DNA of 64,000 nt from Eucommia ulmoides (GCA_016647705.1 CM028328.1:248001-312000), one strand, 5' to 3'; positions 1 through 12,870 are shown, counted from the stretch's first letter. Numbers and translations: made by a program. Notes: generated from the letters alone by a model not told the origin.

Positions 1-34
1 ACATCCTTCTCCATCAGATTTATTGTCCATTCTA

Positions 35-38
<4 letters not shown>

Positions 39-65
<27 letters not shown>
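39..65. repeat. (CT)n microsatellite
   Basis: About 13 CT units follow two TCTA units. The rest of 1-2610 is AT-rich with no open frame that resembles a known protein, and I see no gene there. Confidence 0.9.
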
Positions 66-1929
66 AACTCCTCCTTTGTCACCATTTTTATTATTTTATT
101 TTTGTTGCTTCTCCTTTTTAATATTTATCTATCAACAAATTTTACTTATAAAGCTGAAAGAATCCAAGTCTAATTAAGTTAAAGACAATTTTCAACTATT
201 AATTACTCTTATCCATGCATATATCCGATGTAAACAAAATTAATAAACAACTAAATTACATTACAAATTAACTTGTGGGTCTATCAGTTGATGCTTGCAA
301 GTTAAAGCAACCAGAGCGTAGAAGTAGAAGCAGTCAAACGTAATCAATGAGGTGTATCATACGACATGATGATGATCCTGCTTAATTTTACTGCATGCTT
401 AATTATTGGGGGCAGAAATAATAATATAAAGATTCTTGTGCTACATGACTACTAGGGTTGATTAGTGTGAGTTAATATATATGCATTACACTTTGTTGTT
501 AATGGCCTGGATGTTAGATCTTGCCCAAGGCTTTACAAGCAGGTTGAGACAAGCTGGGTTCATGTCATGGAATTGAAAACTAAAAAGTACTTGCGATAAA
601 ACAAAGGCATATGTTTGACAAGAATCGAACCAAGGAGAAAACTGGCTTAGTGGAAAAATTAAATGAGGAGGGCCTGCTCGTCGTGGGTGATCACGCAAAT
701 TGATTTGGTTTGAAAGCAAGTAACGTCAGTGAAGATTAAGTGCTTTGACGGTTGATTAAAATAATGTTTGTACGTATACATGTATGGTGGGTGGCACCAC
801 TAATTAAAAAGAGTGGTTTTTGATTATTAATGTCTTTACTTAAAGACGCATTACACTATTGCATGCCTTACTTTTTCTTCTTTATACCTTTCTTTTTTCA
901 AAAAGAAGCACTCTTATTTTCGCTCTTCAAAGCAGACTAATCTTACTGTTTTTTTCTCTTACAATACTGTTTTGTTTTAATATTTTTCATAAAATAAATA
1001 AATAAAAATCAACCTAACCCAATCCTATCCATCTTAGTAAAATTCACGCATCGGCGGCTAATTTGTAAATTAAAAAGAATGGTAATTATCCTGTACCTTT
1101 TGGAGTGGCTTCCAAGTGGGAAATATGTGTATCTTGTAAACATAAATTACTAAAGTGATGATGAAGCATGCAGGCATGCATGGGCAACAGATGTATAGAA
1201 ATAGGACACAATATTATGAGGGTGTAATGAATTGATATTGTTGGGTAAGAAAAAGGCGATCCACTACCATCTACCGAATCAATTAATTCATTCGTCAAAT
1301 GGGACATCACTCATCATCATACATTACCTTGACATTAAATTGACCTTCATTGGCATGCAGCTATACTTTGATGATTCATCATCATTTTGGGACCAAATGT
1401 TTAACTTGATATTTATCAATTGAGCCCCTCTTAATCACTCAACCGTGCATTAAATTAAGAGGAACATCAAGTAATTAGTTGTTGCCCCTAAATGCCAGAA
1501 TGTATAATCAATCAAAATCAATTCAATTATGCGCTTGTATTGTTTAATTAATTATTTAATTCATTCTTGTTATCACAAAGATTCACAATATCTCTTCTGG
1601 AGAGAGACATCCAAATGAATTAACGTGGGATTGATGTGATGTGATAGCATGTCATGGTGAAAGCTAGTGGTACAATACCAAGAACTTAATAATTTATTTT
1701 TATTTTATTACTCATTATCAAATCTCAGCTAATCTTTTAGTTTTCTCCTCCCATTTCTTGCGAGAATAATATACTTCTAACCTCGAATATATATTGTGCA
1801 ATGCATATAGATTGCATTGAGTCACAAATCGATTGTATTAAGTCCAATTGATAAGAGAAAATACTCATTTTTTTTGTTAACTTGAGATCGATTTTCTTAA
1901 AAAGTGTTTTAGGAATTGAATCTTGAATG

Positions 1930-2015
1930 TGTTGGGCCGATATAGGGGAGACGTCTTTAAGATCGTCCGGAAAGATGATTAGTTGAGGTGCGTATGAATT
2001 GACTTGAATATTTTA
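1930..2015 (+). repeat. SINE-like 3' fragment
   Basis: The block containing AAGATCGTCCGGAAA followed by GATTAG, GAGGTGCG and GTA recurs at 52,430-52,475. There it sits at the 3' side of a tRNA-like SINE, and a shorter trace lies near 22,525-22,550. I infer a truncated copy of the same SINE family. The tRNA-like head is missing here. Confidence 0.4.
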
Positions 2016-2614
2016 AAATAAAAAATATTGAGTTACGTCAGCCATGGAAAGGATTTGTCTACCTTGACAGCCAACTTTTGATTTTTGAGCTTTGTATATA
2101 TCTTCTTTGTTTGTTGATAAGTCTGGTGTGGTGTAGCCTTTGAAAAGTATTCTTCATTTCTTTTGTCAAAAAAAAAAAAAAAGAAAAAAAAAGGAGGAAA
2201 ACGAAAAAGAAAAAGTTAAACGGAGGTGGGGTGGTGTTAAACGTCGCCGGCGCGGGGCAGAGGCTCGAAGGGCCTTTTTGACTTGGAAGAAAGTACGGAG
2301 GTGTGGATTATTCAGTCATGGGTAGGCGTGGGAATGGACTTTTTTGACATTTTCATGTGCCTTCAATCATGAGGCATGCTCCCACATAAATTTGAAAGTC
2401 AACCAAGTTTAACGTTAATTCCCACTATAGTTAATTAATTTAGGACGTATAATCCCACTAAACATTCCGTCTAAAGTTATTGTTAGAAGGCAAGGATTAT
2501 GCCCTACTGAATGAATGAATATTACCTAATAACTTCATAGATAGGTCTTAGAACGGCCAGAATCTTACCTTATGAATAAACTTATTATAAAGAAAATCTC
2601 CAGATCGCTTCTAC

Positions 2615-2622
2615 TATATATT
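2615..2622 (+). promoter_or_regulatory. TATA box candidate of the dioxygenase gene
   Basis: TATATATT lies 66 bp before the ATG, which would give a 5' leader of about 40 nt. Position and sequence fit a plant TATA box, but the transcription start is not visible. Confidence 0.45.
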
Positions 2623-2687
2623 TGGATTGATCCAACAGTTCTTGGTGCACTGCCATTACCATTAAATCAAGCTCAAAATTATTAGTA

Positions 2688-3927
2688 ATGGCTCCTACAA
2701 GTTTGAATGATATTAATGGTAACTCGTTGTTCGAGTTTGTTGTTAGAGAAGGAAACGGGGTGAAGGGTCTGGTGGACGCCGGCATAGAGACGGTACCGGA
2801 GCAATACGTTCAACCGCCGCAAGAGCGAATCCACAACAACAAAGCAAACTCACAGGAGTTAACCGCCATTGATCTATCGGAGCTGGATGGTCCTAACCAC
2901 GACCAAGTGGCGGAAGCCATCACCAGAGCCGCCGAGACTCTAGGGTTCTTCCAAGTTGTGAACCACGGCGTGCCGGTCTTACTCCTAGAGACGCTGAAGA
3001 CGTCAGCCCATCGGTTCTTCAGCCGTCCGGCGGTCGAGAAGGCTGTTTACATGAAGGGAGTGAGTCCCAGCCCGTTGGTGAAGTACGGGACGAGCTTTGT
3101 GCCGGAGAAAGAGAAGGCTTTGGAGTGGAAAGACTATGTCAGCATGGTCTACACCACCGAAGAGGATGCTCTTCAATATTGGCCTGATGACTGCAAGTAA
3201 TTAAGCTATTTCTTAACTAATTATTAATTTTTCATTCATCCGTTAATTAAATTTGTGTTCATATATTCAAAATAGGTTAGTGGCGCTTGAGTATCTGAAG
3301 ACATCCACTGGGATGGTGAGAAGAATACTGGAAATATTGATGGGGAGTCTTGGGGTGACACTGGATGAGTCGAAAATGGATGGACTCGTGGGTCTCAAAA
3401 TGGTTAACATGAATTTTTACCCAAAATGTCCGAATCCAGAGCTGACGGTAGGGGTGGGCCGGCACTCCGATATGGGCACCCTCACCGTCTTGCTACAAGA
3501 TGGGATCGGGGGGTTATACGTAAACACAGACAAGGGAGAGTGGATAGAGATTCCACCGATTCCCGGTGCTTTGGTCATCAACGTCGGCGACACATTACAG
3601 GTGAGTAATTTTAAGAAAACAATTTTTATGGTACCCATATATAACTGATCGATGATGACGACTTTTGATTAGATTTTAAGCAATGGGAGGTACAAAAGTG
3701 CGGAGCACAGGGTGAGGACGACTAGCAGAGAAAACAGAGTGTCGGTGCCGATATTCACGATACCGCACCCGAAAGAGATGATCGGACCGTTGGCTAAGGT
3801 GGTGGAGAGCGACGGCGGGGTGGCTCACTATCGGGAGATTGTGTTTGAGGAGTACATGAACAACTTCTTCGGCAAAGCCCATGAAGGAAAGAAGTCCCTT
3901 GATTTTGCCAAAATCAACCCAGCCTAA
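2688..3927 (+). CDS. S8H: Scopoletin 8-hydroxylase-like 2-oxoglutarate/Fe(II) dioxygenase, three exons
   Basis: Coding exons are 2688-3196, 3276-3600 and 3673-3927, all with GT-AG junctions, giving 362 aa, the usual length for this family. The N-terminal DIOX_N part carries VVREGNGVKGL and GFFQVVNHGV. The C-terminal jelly roll has the iron ligands in RHSD and SAEHRV, and the 2-oxoglutarate-binding R-x-S in NRVSVPIF. The family oxidises coumarin-pathway substrates: F6'H hydroxylates feruloyl-CoA to make scopoletin, and S8H hydroxylates scopoletin to fraxetin, a root-secreted iron chelator. YGTSFVP, EWKDYVSM and the GGLYV segment resemble S8H more than F6'H as I remember them; that choice is an inference, while the clade assignment is secure. 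Expected location is the cytosol. S8H is induced by iron deficiency in Arabidopsis; I could not identify a decisive iron-response element upstream. It stands alone, with no coumarin-pathway neighbour in the window. Confidence 0.85.
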
Positions 3928-4530
3928 TCTTACCTTTATTATTAAATCCTGTTTTTCCTTTCATAAATAATCACTGTTTTGGCTTATTTTCTGATTTAAT
4001 TAGGTGTCTTTTTTTTTTTTAAATAAATTGGGATGAAAATTTAATTTTGGTTCTAAAATATTTTGGGAATAGAAATTTGATAATGACCATTATCCTGAAA
4101 TTGTTTATTTTAATCAATGAAAACAGAAACAAGAAACACATTTGGTTGAAACATTTGTTCTTTTTTTTTTCTTTAAATATATGTAGCCGACATAATGGTG
4201 TTGGTTGGTATGGTGGTGTTGGCCAGGAGGAGATAGTGAATGACTGAATAGTGTTTTGTGAGAGTTGATAGGAATCAATATTTTTTTTTTGATTTTTTAT
4301 ATTCTTAACTAATTTAAGAAATTATTTTAAATTATTCTCAAAATTTTGAAAACAGAAATACGAATGTCATGGGACACAAATACAAAAAGAAAAATCAACT
4401 GTGGCATTGCATGGACCACTTCAAAAATTGACAGATTGAGCTTCTTTTGAATTAAAGTAAGGTTGGAATGTCCAACCTAACCCCACAATCATTTATATAT
4501 AATCAATTGTTCCATGTGACTAAAGTCTAA

Positions 4531-5112
4531 GGCCCGATTTGGTTAGTGTTCCCAACCGAACTCAACCCAACAATTTTGAGTTGATTTTTGAGAATGCTTT
4601 TGGCAAATACAAAACTTAACCCAACCAAACCCAAAAAATAGGAATTGATTCTTAAAATATTAAGGAAATGAGAAACAAAAAAATCTTTTTTTTTTTTTGT
4701 ACTAAAAAAACTCAACCCAAAGTTTTCAATTCCGGCCACCATCCGACGACCACCGGCCGCTATCCACCGGCCGCCGCTGTCTACCGCCGCCATCCGGCAA
4801 CCGTCGCCGGACACCGTGCGTCGCCGTCCGTCCGTACGCAGCCGGCCACCAGCGCCGTCGCTGGCGTTCGGCCGTCCGGCCACCGTCTGACACCACCGCC
4901 GCTGTCTGGCCGCTGTCAACCGCCACCAAACACAAAAAAAAAAATTAGTTTTAGGATAAAATCGTTACTAAACACATTCTGTTCTCGGCACAAAATAAAA
5001 ATTGTCGTTACCAAACGCAATTCTGTTCCCAAAATTCTCAACCCAACTCAATTCAACTCAACCCAACCCATTCCAGTTGGGTTCAGAAAAGTGGGAACAA
5101 CCAAACGCCACC
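4531..5112. mobile_element. PIF/Harbinger-type (Tourist-like) MITE with GC-rich core
   Basis: The ends are inverted repeats: GGCCCGATTTGGTTAG on the left and the complement of GGTGGCGTTTGGTTG on the right. They are flanked by TAA and TTA, the 3-bp TWA target site of PIF/Harbinger elements. The 582-bp body has an AT-rich shell and a CCGGCC/CCGCC-rich core near 4735-4925. The core produces long spurious open frames on both strands. A second member lies at 45,521-46,012 in the opposite orientation, and a relative at 22,813-23,326. Confidence 0.75.
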
Positions 5113-5333
5113 TTATTGGTTCAATTTAACAAAAATAATACACTGAAGCAATTCAAGGACTAAATCGAGACATTTTAAAAATAAAAGAGTTTAATTGACA
5201 GAAGTACTAAATAGAAGAGTCCTCAATAGCAATTTGGCGATTCTTTTATTTCCTACCTTTAAGATTTTCGACCTGCAAAAGTCGGCCACTGTTCTTCATC
5301 TCCGGAATCCTTCGTAGCTTCGCGCTATCAACC

Positions 5334-8300
5334 ATGGAAATTGGGTCTGACAAAGAACAGTTCTTGAAGGAGTTCGCCGGCGATTACGGCTACCCAAACG
5401 CTTCCGACAACATCGACCAAATCAGAGCCACCGAATTCAAGAGATTGAATGGTCAGGCTCATTAAATCATGCCCATCCCTTTGCTTTTCGGAAGAACTGA
5501 AAGACAATAAATTATGCATGATTGAGTTATTATTTTACTGAACTTGAAATTCTTCCCAGATATGGTGTACTTGGATCATGCTGGTGCAACCCTTTACTCC
5601 GAACTACAAATGGAAGCAATATTTAAAGATCTTACTACTACTGTTTATGGAAATCCTCGTATCCTTGCTCATGATTCCTTTTTTTTTTTAACATGGAAAC
5701 CATGTTTAAATAATTGCTTTATCGATCAAGAAGCTTGCTTCATGAGCATCAGCTGTTTGAACCTTAATCTCCCAACCGGTTTTCAGATAGCCAAAGCGAG
5801 TCTAGTTTGGTTGCTAGTGACATTGTAGGGGACGCTCGCCGCCAGGTAATAATCTTTCATTTGGGAATCTAAATCCTTAATTCATGTTCTTCAAATAAAA
5901 AAGCTTAATGACTGGATGAATGATTGTCGTGAATTTGACAAGGTCCTCAGTTTCTGCAATGCTTCTTCTTCGGAGTACAAGTGCATATTCACGTCTGGCG
6001 CGACAGCAGCATTAAAACTTGTGGGAGAGGCCTTTCCATGGAGTAGGCATAGCAGTTTTATGTATACAATGGAAAATCACAACAGTGTCCTTGGCATTAG
6101 AGAGTATCCTCCCACCATTCAACTGCTTTAATCAGCCTTCACATAATTAGAATTCGGATCTCATTAGGGTTATTGGATATTTTCCCTTAATGATTCTCAG
6201 GTATGCTCTGAATAGAGGTGCTGCAGCATTTGCGGTTGATATTGAAGAGCCTGCACATCATGGTACCTCCATTAAAATTTCACAGCACCATATACAAAGG
6301 AGAAGTGAATCCAAACCCGCAGAGGGAGAGGATACAGGTAAATTCACGCATTTCAGAAGTTGTTCCGGAAAATTTACCTTTAATTTTTGTGCTTGTTGTT
6401 TTTATTTCATGTAGGTGAAGTTTACAACTTATTCGCCTATCCCTCGGAGTGCAACTTCTCAGGTGTGAGATTCAACCCCGGTCTGGTCAATATGATTAAG
6501 AAAGATTCAGACAGAATTTTCGGAAGCTCTTCACATTGCAGGTGTGTACATTACTATTATGATTGTTACAATTGATGTTGCTTCAACCGTCTAGTTGAAA
6601 AAACAAAAAAGAATTGTCTTGTTATAAGTTGCCTAATTAAAACAGGTGAAGTATCTCTTGTTAGATTCTATACTTGAAGAGATTTCAATTAGTTTTTCAT
6701 TGGCTTCTCTGAAATGCAAATCCTATTCAATATTGGGAAGCAGGGAACGCTGGTTGGTTCTGATTGATGCTGCAAAAGGATCTGCTACTAAGCCTCCAGA
6801 TTTATCAAAGTATAAAGCCGATTTTGTTGTTATCTCATTCTACAAGGTATCTTATGCCATCTTTGAAAATTATTTAACTTATAAAAGCTGTTACGTATAT
6901 ATATGTATATATTTGAATTCTCTATCTCTCTCTTGCATGTATGGGCGTGCAGCTATTTGGCTATCCAACTGGACTTGGAGCTCTCATTGTTCACAATGGT
7001 AATATGTCATTTTGATATGCAATGGACATTCCTGATAAGGGATAATGCAACTAATTAAAATTTTCCCTCTTTTGTTGCCACTTGAATATCGCAGAGGCTG
7101 CAAAACTGCTGAAGAAAACCTATTTCGGTGGAGGTTTGTACTTAAAATACATGACTTGTTACTATATGTATGGTTGGTAGTGCTATTGCTGATTGGAATA
7201 ATTTGTTTTCAGGCACTGTGGCTGCATCCATTGCTGACTTGGACTTCGTCAAAAGAAGAGACCGTATTGAAGAATCTTTTGAGGATGGCACCATATCATT
7301 CTTGAACATTGCATCCATTCACCATGGGTTTAATATACTAAATAATTTAACCATGCCTGCTATTTCCCGGTATGTGAAAAGTCAGTGTCGCTAAATTTGA
7401 AATTTGTGCTACTTATCATGCAATTATTAATCCCCCGATTTGTACAAACTTCAAATGAAAACTCTTGCACTTGAGAACTTGGAATTTGGAAATGGCGCCT
7501 ATTTACGTGATTACATCACCTCAAAATGATGCATTGAAAAGAACTTAAATGTATCTCCACGAGTTGACTGTAGTATATGATGGAATACCCATAATATGTA
7601 CATTATATTACTGATATGCTGTCCTTTTTATTCCTTTTTAAATAATTATGAATAGATGTAAGTTATTGTTTTTCTTCCTTTCCTTCGCCTTGAATCTTTA
7701 TTCTTGTTATGTAAATGAGATTACTGAGGCTTAAAAATGAATGTATTCCATTCTAACATCAGCTGAATTTTGTTACTTTCAAGGCACACATCATCACTTG
7801 CCACGTATTTGAGGAATATGCTTTCCTCCTTAAGGCATGAAAATGGGAGAAGTGTTTGCACCCTTTATGGAGTGCATATTTCAGATGTGAGTATTTCTAG
7901 AATGAAAATGATGAAGACGTGCCTTATGAAGGATTTCGGGAAGTTTTTGATTATAGATGTTGAAATCTCCTCTTTCAGGTGTTCCATAATGAGATGGGGC
8001 CAACAATTTCATTCAACTTGAAAAGACCCGATGACTCATGGTTTGGTTACCGTGAGGTGGAAAAATTGGCATCTTTATCTGGGATTCAGCTAAGGGTAAG
8101 ATTTGATGAAGGATTCTCCTCACTTATGTGCGGCTTTATTAAGTAGTTGCTGACACTATGTTTATGTCTTTTCTCTCTTGTTATAGACAGGATGCTTTTG
8201 TAATCCTGGTGCATGTGCAAAGCATCTTGGTTTATCTCACATGGATCTTCTTTCCAACATCGAGGTTGTTCAACCTCTCTCTTTCCACTCTCTCTCTCTC

Positions 8301-10623
8301 TCTATATATATATGTATATTTATATTGAGGGATACGGTTGTTAGCTTTTTATCTGAAATATTTAATACGCTGAATGATCATTACTCTGAATTTTTAGGCT
8401 GGGCATATTTGCTGGGATGATAACGATATATTAAATGGAAAACCAACTGGAGCTGTTCGAGTATCATTTGGCTATATGTCAACATTTGAAGATGCTAGGG
8501 TAAATTTTCTCTCCTATATACTAATGTTAATATAATAATAACAGTAATGGTATAAAAGTAACAACAATAGTATGTGTCATTTTACCTTGTAATTCTGTAC
8601 TTTACTGAACTTTTGTCCATGCAGCGACTCTTGAACTTCATAGTCAACTCCTTTGTGTCATTACCTTCTAATTCTGGACTTACGTATTTGTTGAGAGCAA
8701 ACCCCTCTACCCCCCCAGCTGAAGGTTATATTCTGAACCCTTTCTACCCTGCTGGTTTTGAAAATTTAGTATATGTTTCTAGCAAAATCTTCTTATATCT
8801 GATAAATGACATAAGCACTCGCGAAACTCTCTTTACTCATAATCTGTAGTATTTGTAATTGCAGAGGTTGAAATTGAAAGAACAACTGCAATAAGTTATC
8901 TTAGGTCTATTGCCATCTATCCGATAAAATCATGTGGAGGTTTCAGAGTGGAGACCTGGCCTTTAAGCAATACTGGTATGCATTTTAAGTTGCATGTTAC
9001 ATATGCCTGCCCCCCCCCCCCCCCCCCCCCGGCCGATGAGTTTAGGTTTATTTTTTATCTTATTTTTCTGATAATACTTTGGCTGTCCCTGCAACTCGAA
9101 CTAAGCTTGACAAAGTACATCCATGAATTTAATTATGTATTTATATGTCCCGTTTTGAGTTCTAGAAAATTGTAAAAACAATGTTCTCTTGGCTGCTATG
9201 GATATTTTATTAGGATTACTACATGATCGAGAGTGGCTTCTCAAAAGCTCCAACGGTGAAATCCTCACGCAGAAGAAGGTGAAATATATCTCCATATACT
9301 TATAAAACTGCAAGAAATTTTGCTGGACAATATTCTTGGAACTTCTAGTAATAAAGCTTGATTGCATGTCTTAGTATACTTGGCATGAAAAAAGAGAAGA
9401 ATAAAAGTGCATATTTAGTGTTAAAGTTTAACACTTGTTATTACACTCATGTTATACATAGGCAAAATCCATTAACGTGTGCCATCAAGTTCTGAATTTT
9501 GTAAAACTGTTTTTTTTAATAGGTACCTGACATGTGCTATATTAGTACATTGATCGACCTCAATCTCGGAATACTTTTTGTAGAGTCACCACGGTGCAAA
9601 GAGAAGCTGCATATCAAACTCAATTCGGATCCATCTATTTCTGTGACAAATGGAGTAGATCCACATGTTGAGAGGTATGAGACAAACACTCCCCATGCTC
9701 TACTTTATAAAAACGGCCAGTCAAACTAAAATTGTTACGATTATCATTTTTTTCTCATTTTTTGTGGTTTGTGAATAGAAATGAAGACCAAGATTATGGT
9801 AAAGAAGTTGACAATTGGTTTAGCAATGCGGTTGGTCGACCTTGTAGTTTATTAAGAAGCTCTGGTTCTGAGAGCTGTTTGCAGCTGAATGGGAGCAGAG
9901 GAGGGGTGGGGATGTGCAGAATAGGGGGAACAAGGTTGAATTTTGTAAATGAAGCCCAGCTTTTGCTTATATCCGAGGAAAGCGTGTCTGACCTCAACAG
10001 CAGGCTACTTTTATGTATGTTTTCCTTCTATCTCCCAGTCATCTCAAATGTGGACCTTTTCACTGACTTAAGTAAATAAAATTTTCTTTTTTGGGTAGCG
10101 GAAATTTCTCGAGGGACTCCAGTTCAAGTGAATACAATGAGATTCCGCCCCAACCTTGTCATTGTTGGTGGCAAACCATATGAAGAAGATGGATGGAGAA
10201 GCCTTAGAATTGGAAATAAGCATTTCACGGTAAGCTCCGGCCCCGAGATTTGGCTGCTACTTTTTTTGTGACTGAATAATATATATATGTTTTTTGGAAA
10301 TTTGCAGTCATGGGGTGGGTGTAATCGGTGCCAAATGATCAATTTGAATCACCAAGAGAGAGAGGTGCAGAGGTCAAATGAGCCCCTGGCTACCTTAGCA
10401 GGCTATAGGAGAGTAAAGGTCAGGCATTGCTCAAATATTTGATGCTTTCAATATGTATTTTGATTTAAGCCTAGTAGGGGAATGAATAGTGAATGCTGTT
10501 AAACAGGGAAAGATATTGTTTGGCATACTTCTGAGATGGGAGGAGGATTGCTGCAGCAATAATACCGATTCATCATGGCTTCAAGTAGGAGATGAAGTTT
10601 GTCCAAATCCCATGTTAGATTGA
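5334..10623 (+). CDS. ABA3: Molybdenum cofactor sulfurase, 22 exons
   Basis: ABA3 (LOS5, tomato FLACCA) uses cysteine to add the terminal sulfur to Moco, which activates aldehyde oxidase (last step of ABA synthesis) and xanthine dehydrogenase in the cytosol. Exons: 5334-5451, 5560-5658, 5787-5845, 5943-6103, 6201-6337, 6415-6541, 6744-6846, 6953-6998, 7095-7133, 7213-7369, 7784-7886, 7979-8095, 8187-8264, 8398-8499, 8625-8724, 8865-8975, 9214-9278, 9523-9674, 9779-10014, 10099-10229, 10308-10418, 10507-10623. They sum to 2,469 nt, 822 aa, close to the Arabidopsis protein. The N-terminal NifS-like domain starts at [10 protein letters not shown]; the PLP lysine is K268 in VISFYKLFGYPTG; the cysteine motif [10 protein letters not shown] is residues 423-432. 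The C-terminal MOSC part starts near [12 protein letters not shown] and contains FRPNLVI. All exon phases agree and no lesion is visible, so the gene appears intact. Confidence 0.97.
9010..9030. repeat. poly-C tract in ABA3 intron 16
   Basis: Twenty-one consecutive C lie 35 bp inside the intron between exons 8865-8975 and 9214-9278. Such a run is prone to length variation and sequencing error. It does not touch a splice site. Confidence 0.9.
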
Positions 10624-11020
10624 TCGGCCACTTGAGAAACAACCTGGGAAGTTAAAGAAGAAAACCTCAAAAAGTGCAATAAGTTGAATCTGTGCTCGAC
10701 CCCTCTTTCCCACACAAAAGAATGTAGAAAAATTAATGTGCATTATTTTGTGAATATTCACACACTGTATTCGAGACTTGAAAGTATGTTATTGTTGTAT
10801 TGAGAATAGATCGAAAATTTTACATTGAAAGTATGTGAATGAATGGTTTTCTGGGTCTGCCATGTAGTTATTTCATGTCCAACCATACCACAGCCTTACT
10901 TAAGCTTGGCTCATACTGAAGCCTTCGTTAAAGTTCCAGGAAGATGTAGAGCAAGTGGACAAAATGACAGCAGGAATTTTATTTGGTCATAGATAAGAAC
11001 GACGCACCAAAGGCATCAAT

Positions 11021-11093
11021 TCCGTTGTAGTCTAGTTGGTTAGGATACTCGGCTCTCACCCGAGAGACCCGGGTTCAAGTCCCGGCAACGGAA
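11021..11093 (+). tRNA. trnE-CTC: tRNA-Glu (anticodon CTC)
   Basis: The 73-nt gene folds as a cloverleaf. The acceptor pair is TCCGTTG with CAACGGA plus discriminator A. The anticodon stem is CTCGG/CCGAG around loop CTCTCAC, giving CTC. The T arm CCGGG-TTCAAGT-CCCGG holds the B box GGTTCAAGTCC, and the A box is in the D arm (TAGTCTAGTTGG). It is a nuclear Pol III gene lying 398 bp after the ABA3 stop. No intron is present. Confidence 0.97.
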
Positions 11094-11099
11094 TCTATG

Positions 11100-11105
11100 T
11101 TTTTT
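11100..11105 (+). terminator. Pol III T-run terminator
   Basis: Six T residues start 7 nt after the tRNA-Glu discriminator base, matching the simple oligo-T stop used by RNA polymerase III. A longer T-run follows at 11,111-11,120. Confidence 0.85.
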
Positions 11106-11121
11106 CGAGGTTTTTTTTTTA

Positions 11122-11376
11122 ACACTTTGTACCCCTAAAGTTTTTCGGATTTTTAACACTTTGTACCCCTGAAGTTTGACCAAAATTTTACTTTGGTTCC
11201 TATAGTTTCAGTTTCAGTGACTATTTGTCTCGTCTAAAATTATAAAATTATAATTGAGTTATTAATTTGGACTAAAGTGAAATACCAAGCGAACTTCAGA
11301 GTATTATAAATTTGCAACTAAACTATGAGGAACAAAGTGAAATAATGGTAAAGCTTTGTCAAATTTTTGCGCCCAA
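11122..11376. mobile_element. Small MITE with ACACTTTGTACCCCT ends
   Basis: The left end contains two copies of ACACTTTGTACCCCT(A/G)AAGTTT, 34 bp apart. The right part carries the inverted counterpart (AACAAAGTGAAAT ... TTTGTCAAATTTTTGCGC). A relative sits at 52,943-53,172. Superfamily is not determined because no clear target duplication is visible. Confidence 0.5.
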
Positions 11377-12193
11377 GATATATATATATATATATACACA
11401 CATACATCCTTCTCCTTCCTTTCTAAAATTTTACTCAATGGCGTCACGTTCTTTTACTTGCTAAACTTATTACTGTCTTGTTCTTTGACTTACTAAATTT
11501 ATTACTGTCTTGTGTGTTATAGGCCAAGTCTTTTGAGACTCGAAAACAGACCATGTAGCTAGTTTGAAAATCAGATAGTCTAGAACAGTGAAAGTAATTT
11601 TAATAACAATAAGATTCACCATAACAATATATGCAAATAATGTAATGATAATATACTTAAAAAAACAACAATTGTATTAATATCAAATGTTATAAATATA
11701 AAAGATTTACAATGTCACGTCTTCCCATATAAAATTTTAAGTGAAAAAATATAAGTAACACGAATAGATATCATTATATTTGAAGAAACGTAATTGAGCG
11801 TTTTTACAAAAAATAATAAAAATAAATTAAATTGACTATGTGCGGGATAAACTTAGACCGTAACACTCCGCAGTGCGGAGAGAAAGGTAAATGATTCTCA
11901 TGTGACTGCGCGTTCATGCCATCAACAATTGCGGCTCAACTTCCTCTTTAACCAACACGATAGTCGACAGGATTTGTGGAAATTATTTATATTTTTTTAA
12001 TTTCTTCATTTGCATAACATGCTGAGGCCCGCAAACATCAAGTAATCTTTTGTTTTTGTACAATTAATCACAATTAGTGATGTCAGATTTACTTACACTA
12101 AACTTTAATGGAAAAATGATTAAATATATTACGTGTAGTTATGCTGCCTTTTTCTTTTAATTCTAGAAGCAATCATCTTCTCTTTAATTGATA
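11377..12193. other. Intergenic, no gene seen
   Basis: AT-rich DNA with a short (TA)n run near 11,382-11,395 and no coding signal on either strand. Confidence 0.6.
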
Positions 12194-12870
12194 GGGAAAA
12201 ATACATTTTTAACCCTTGAAGTATTGATGAATTTCTAAATGGTCCCTTTCCGTTTAAACATTTTATTTTAAACCCTCTAGTTATCAACCCGTTTTTATTA
12301 GGCCATTCTGTAAAAAAACCCGTCCAAACTAACATAATTTTGAGGGCAAAATCGTCATTTTATATTTTTTCATAATTTTTTAATTTTTTTTTTGACACCT
12401 CTCTCTCTCTTCCGCTCAACACTCTCTCTCCCTCTTCCTTCCTCCCTCTCCCCGCCGGCCGGAACCACCTCTGTTTCGGGGTGAAAGACCCCCGCAACCC
12501 CCCCCCCCCCGAAATAGGGGGTAGTTCCACCCCTAGTTCCAACCGGCGGAGAGAGGGAGGGAGATAGAAAGAGGAGGAGGGAAGGAGGAATAGAAAGAGA
12601 AAGAGGGAAGGAGGGAGGGAAGAAGGAAGGGTGAAGAGAGAGAGAGAGAAATGAGCAGGAGATCAAAAAAAAAAAATCATTTAAAAATTAAAAATATGTA
12701 AAAGGACAGATTTGTCTCTCTGTTCTATTATATTTGACAAATTTTTTGACGGAAAGACTGAATAAAAACGGACTAATACCTAGAAGGTTTAAAATGATCA
12801 AATGCTCAAACGAATAGGGACCATTTAGAAAAATGTCAATATCTAAAGGGTTTGAAATATAGCTTTCCCC
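12194..12870. mobile_element. Fold-back type MITE with about 80-bp imperfect inverted ends
   Basis: The left end starts GGGAAAAATACATTTTTAA and the right end ends in CTATAGCTTTCCCC-like sequence that is its inverse. Both ends share AATGGTCCC and TTTTAAACC in the matching order over about 80 bp. The middle is a purine/pyrimidine-rich stem with a C-run near 12,500-12,510. Flanks AATTGATA and AATTAATA are a possible imperfect 8-bp target duplication. The predicted minus-strand proteins here are low-complexity artefacts. Confidence 0.6.

Noticed and set aside
4527..5129. Overlapping 130-153 aa open frames on both strands
   Set aside because: They come from the Pro/Arg-rich GC core of a MITE and have no family resemblance.
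12360..12666. Ser/Leu/Pro-rich minus-strand frames
   Set aside because: Simple-sequence translation of a CT-rich MITE core.
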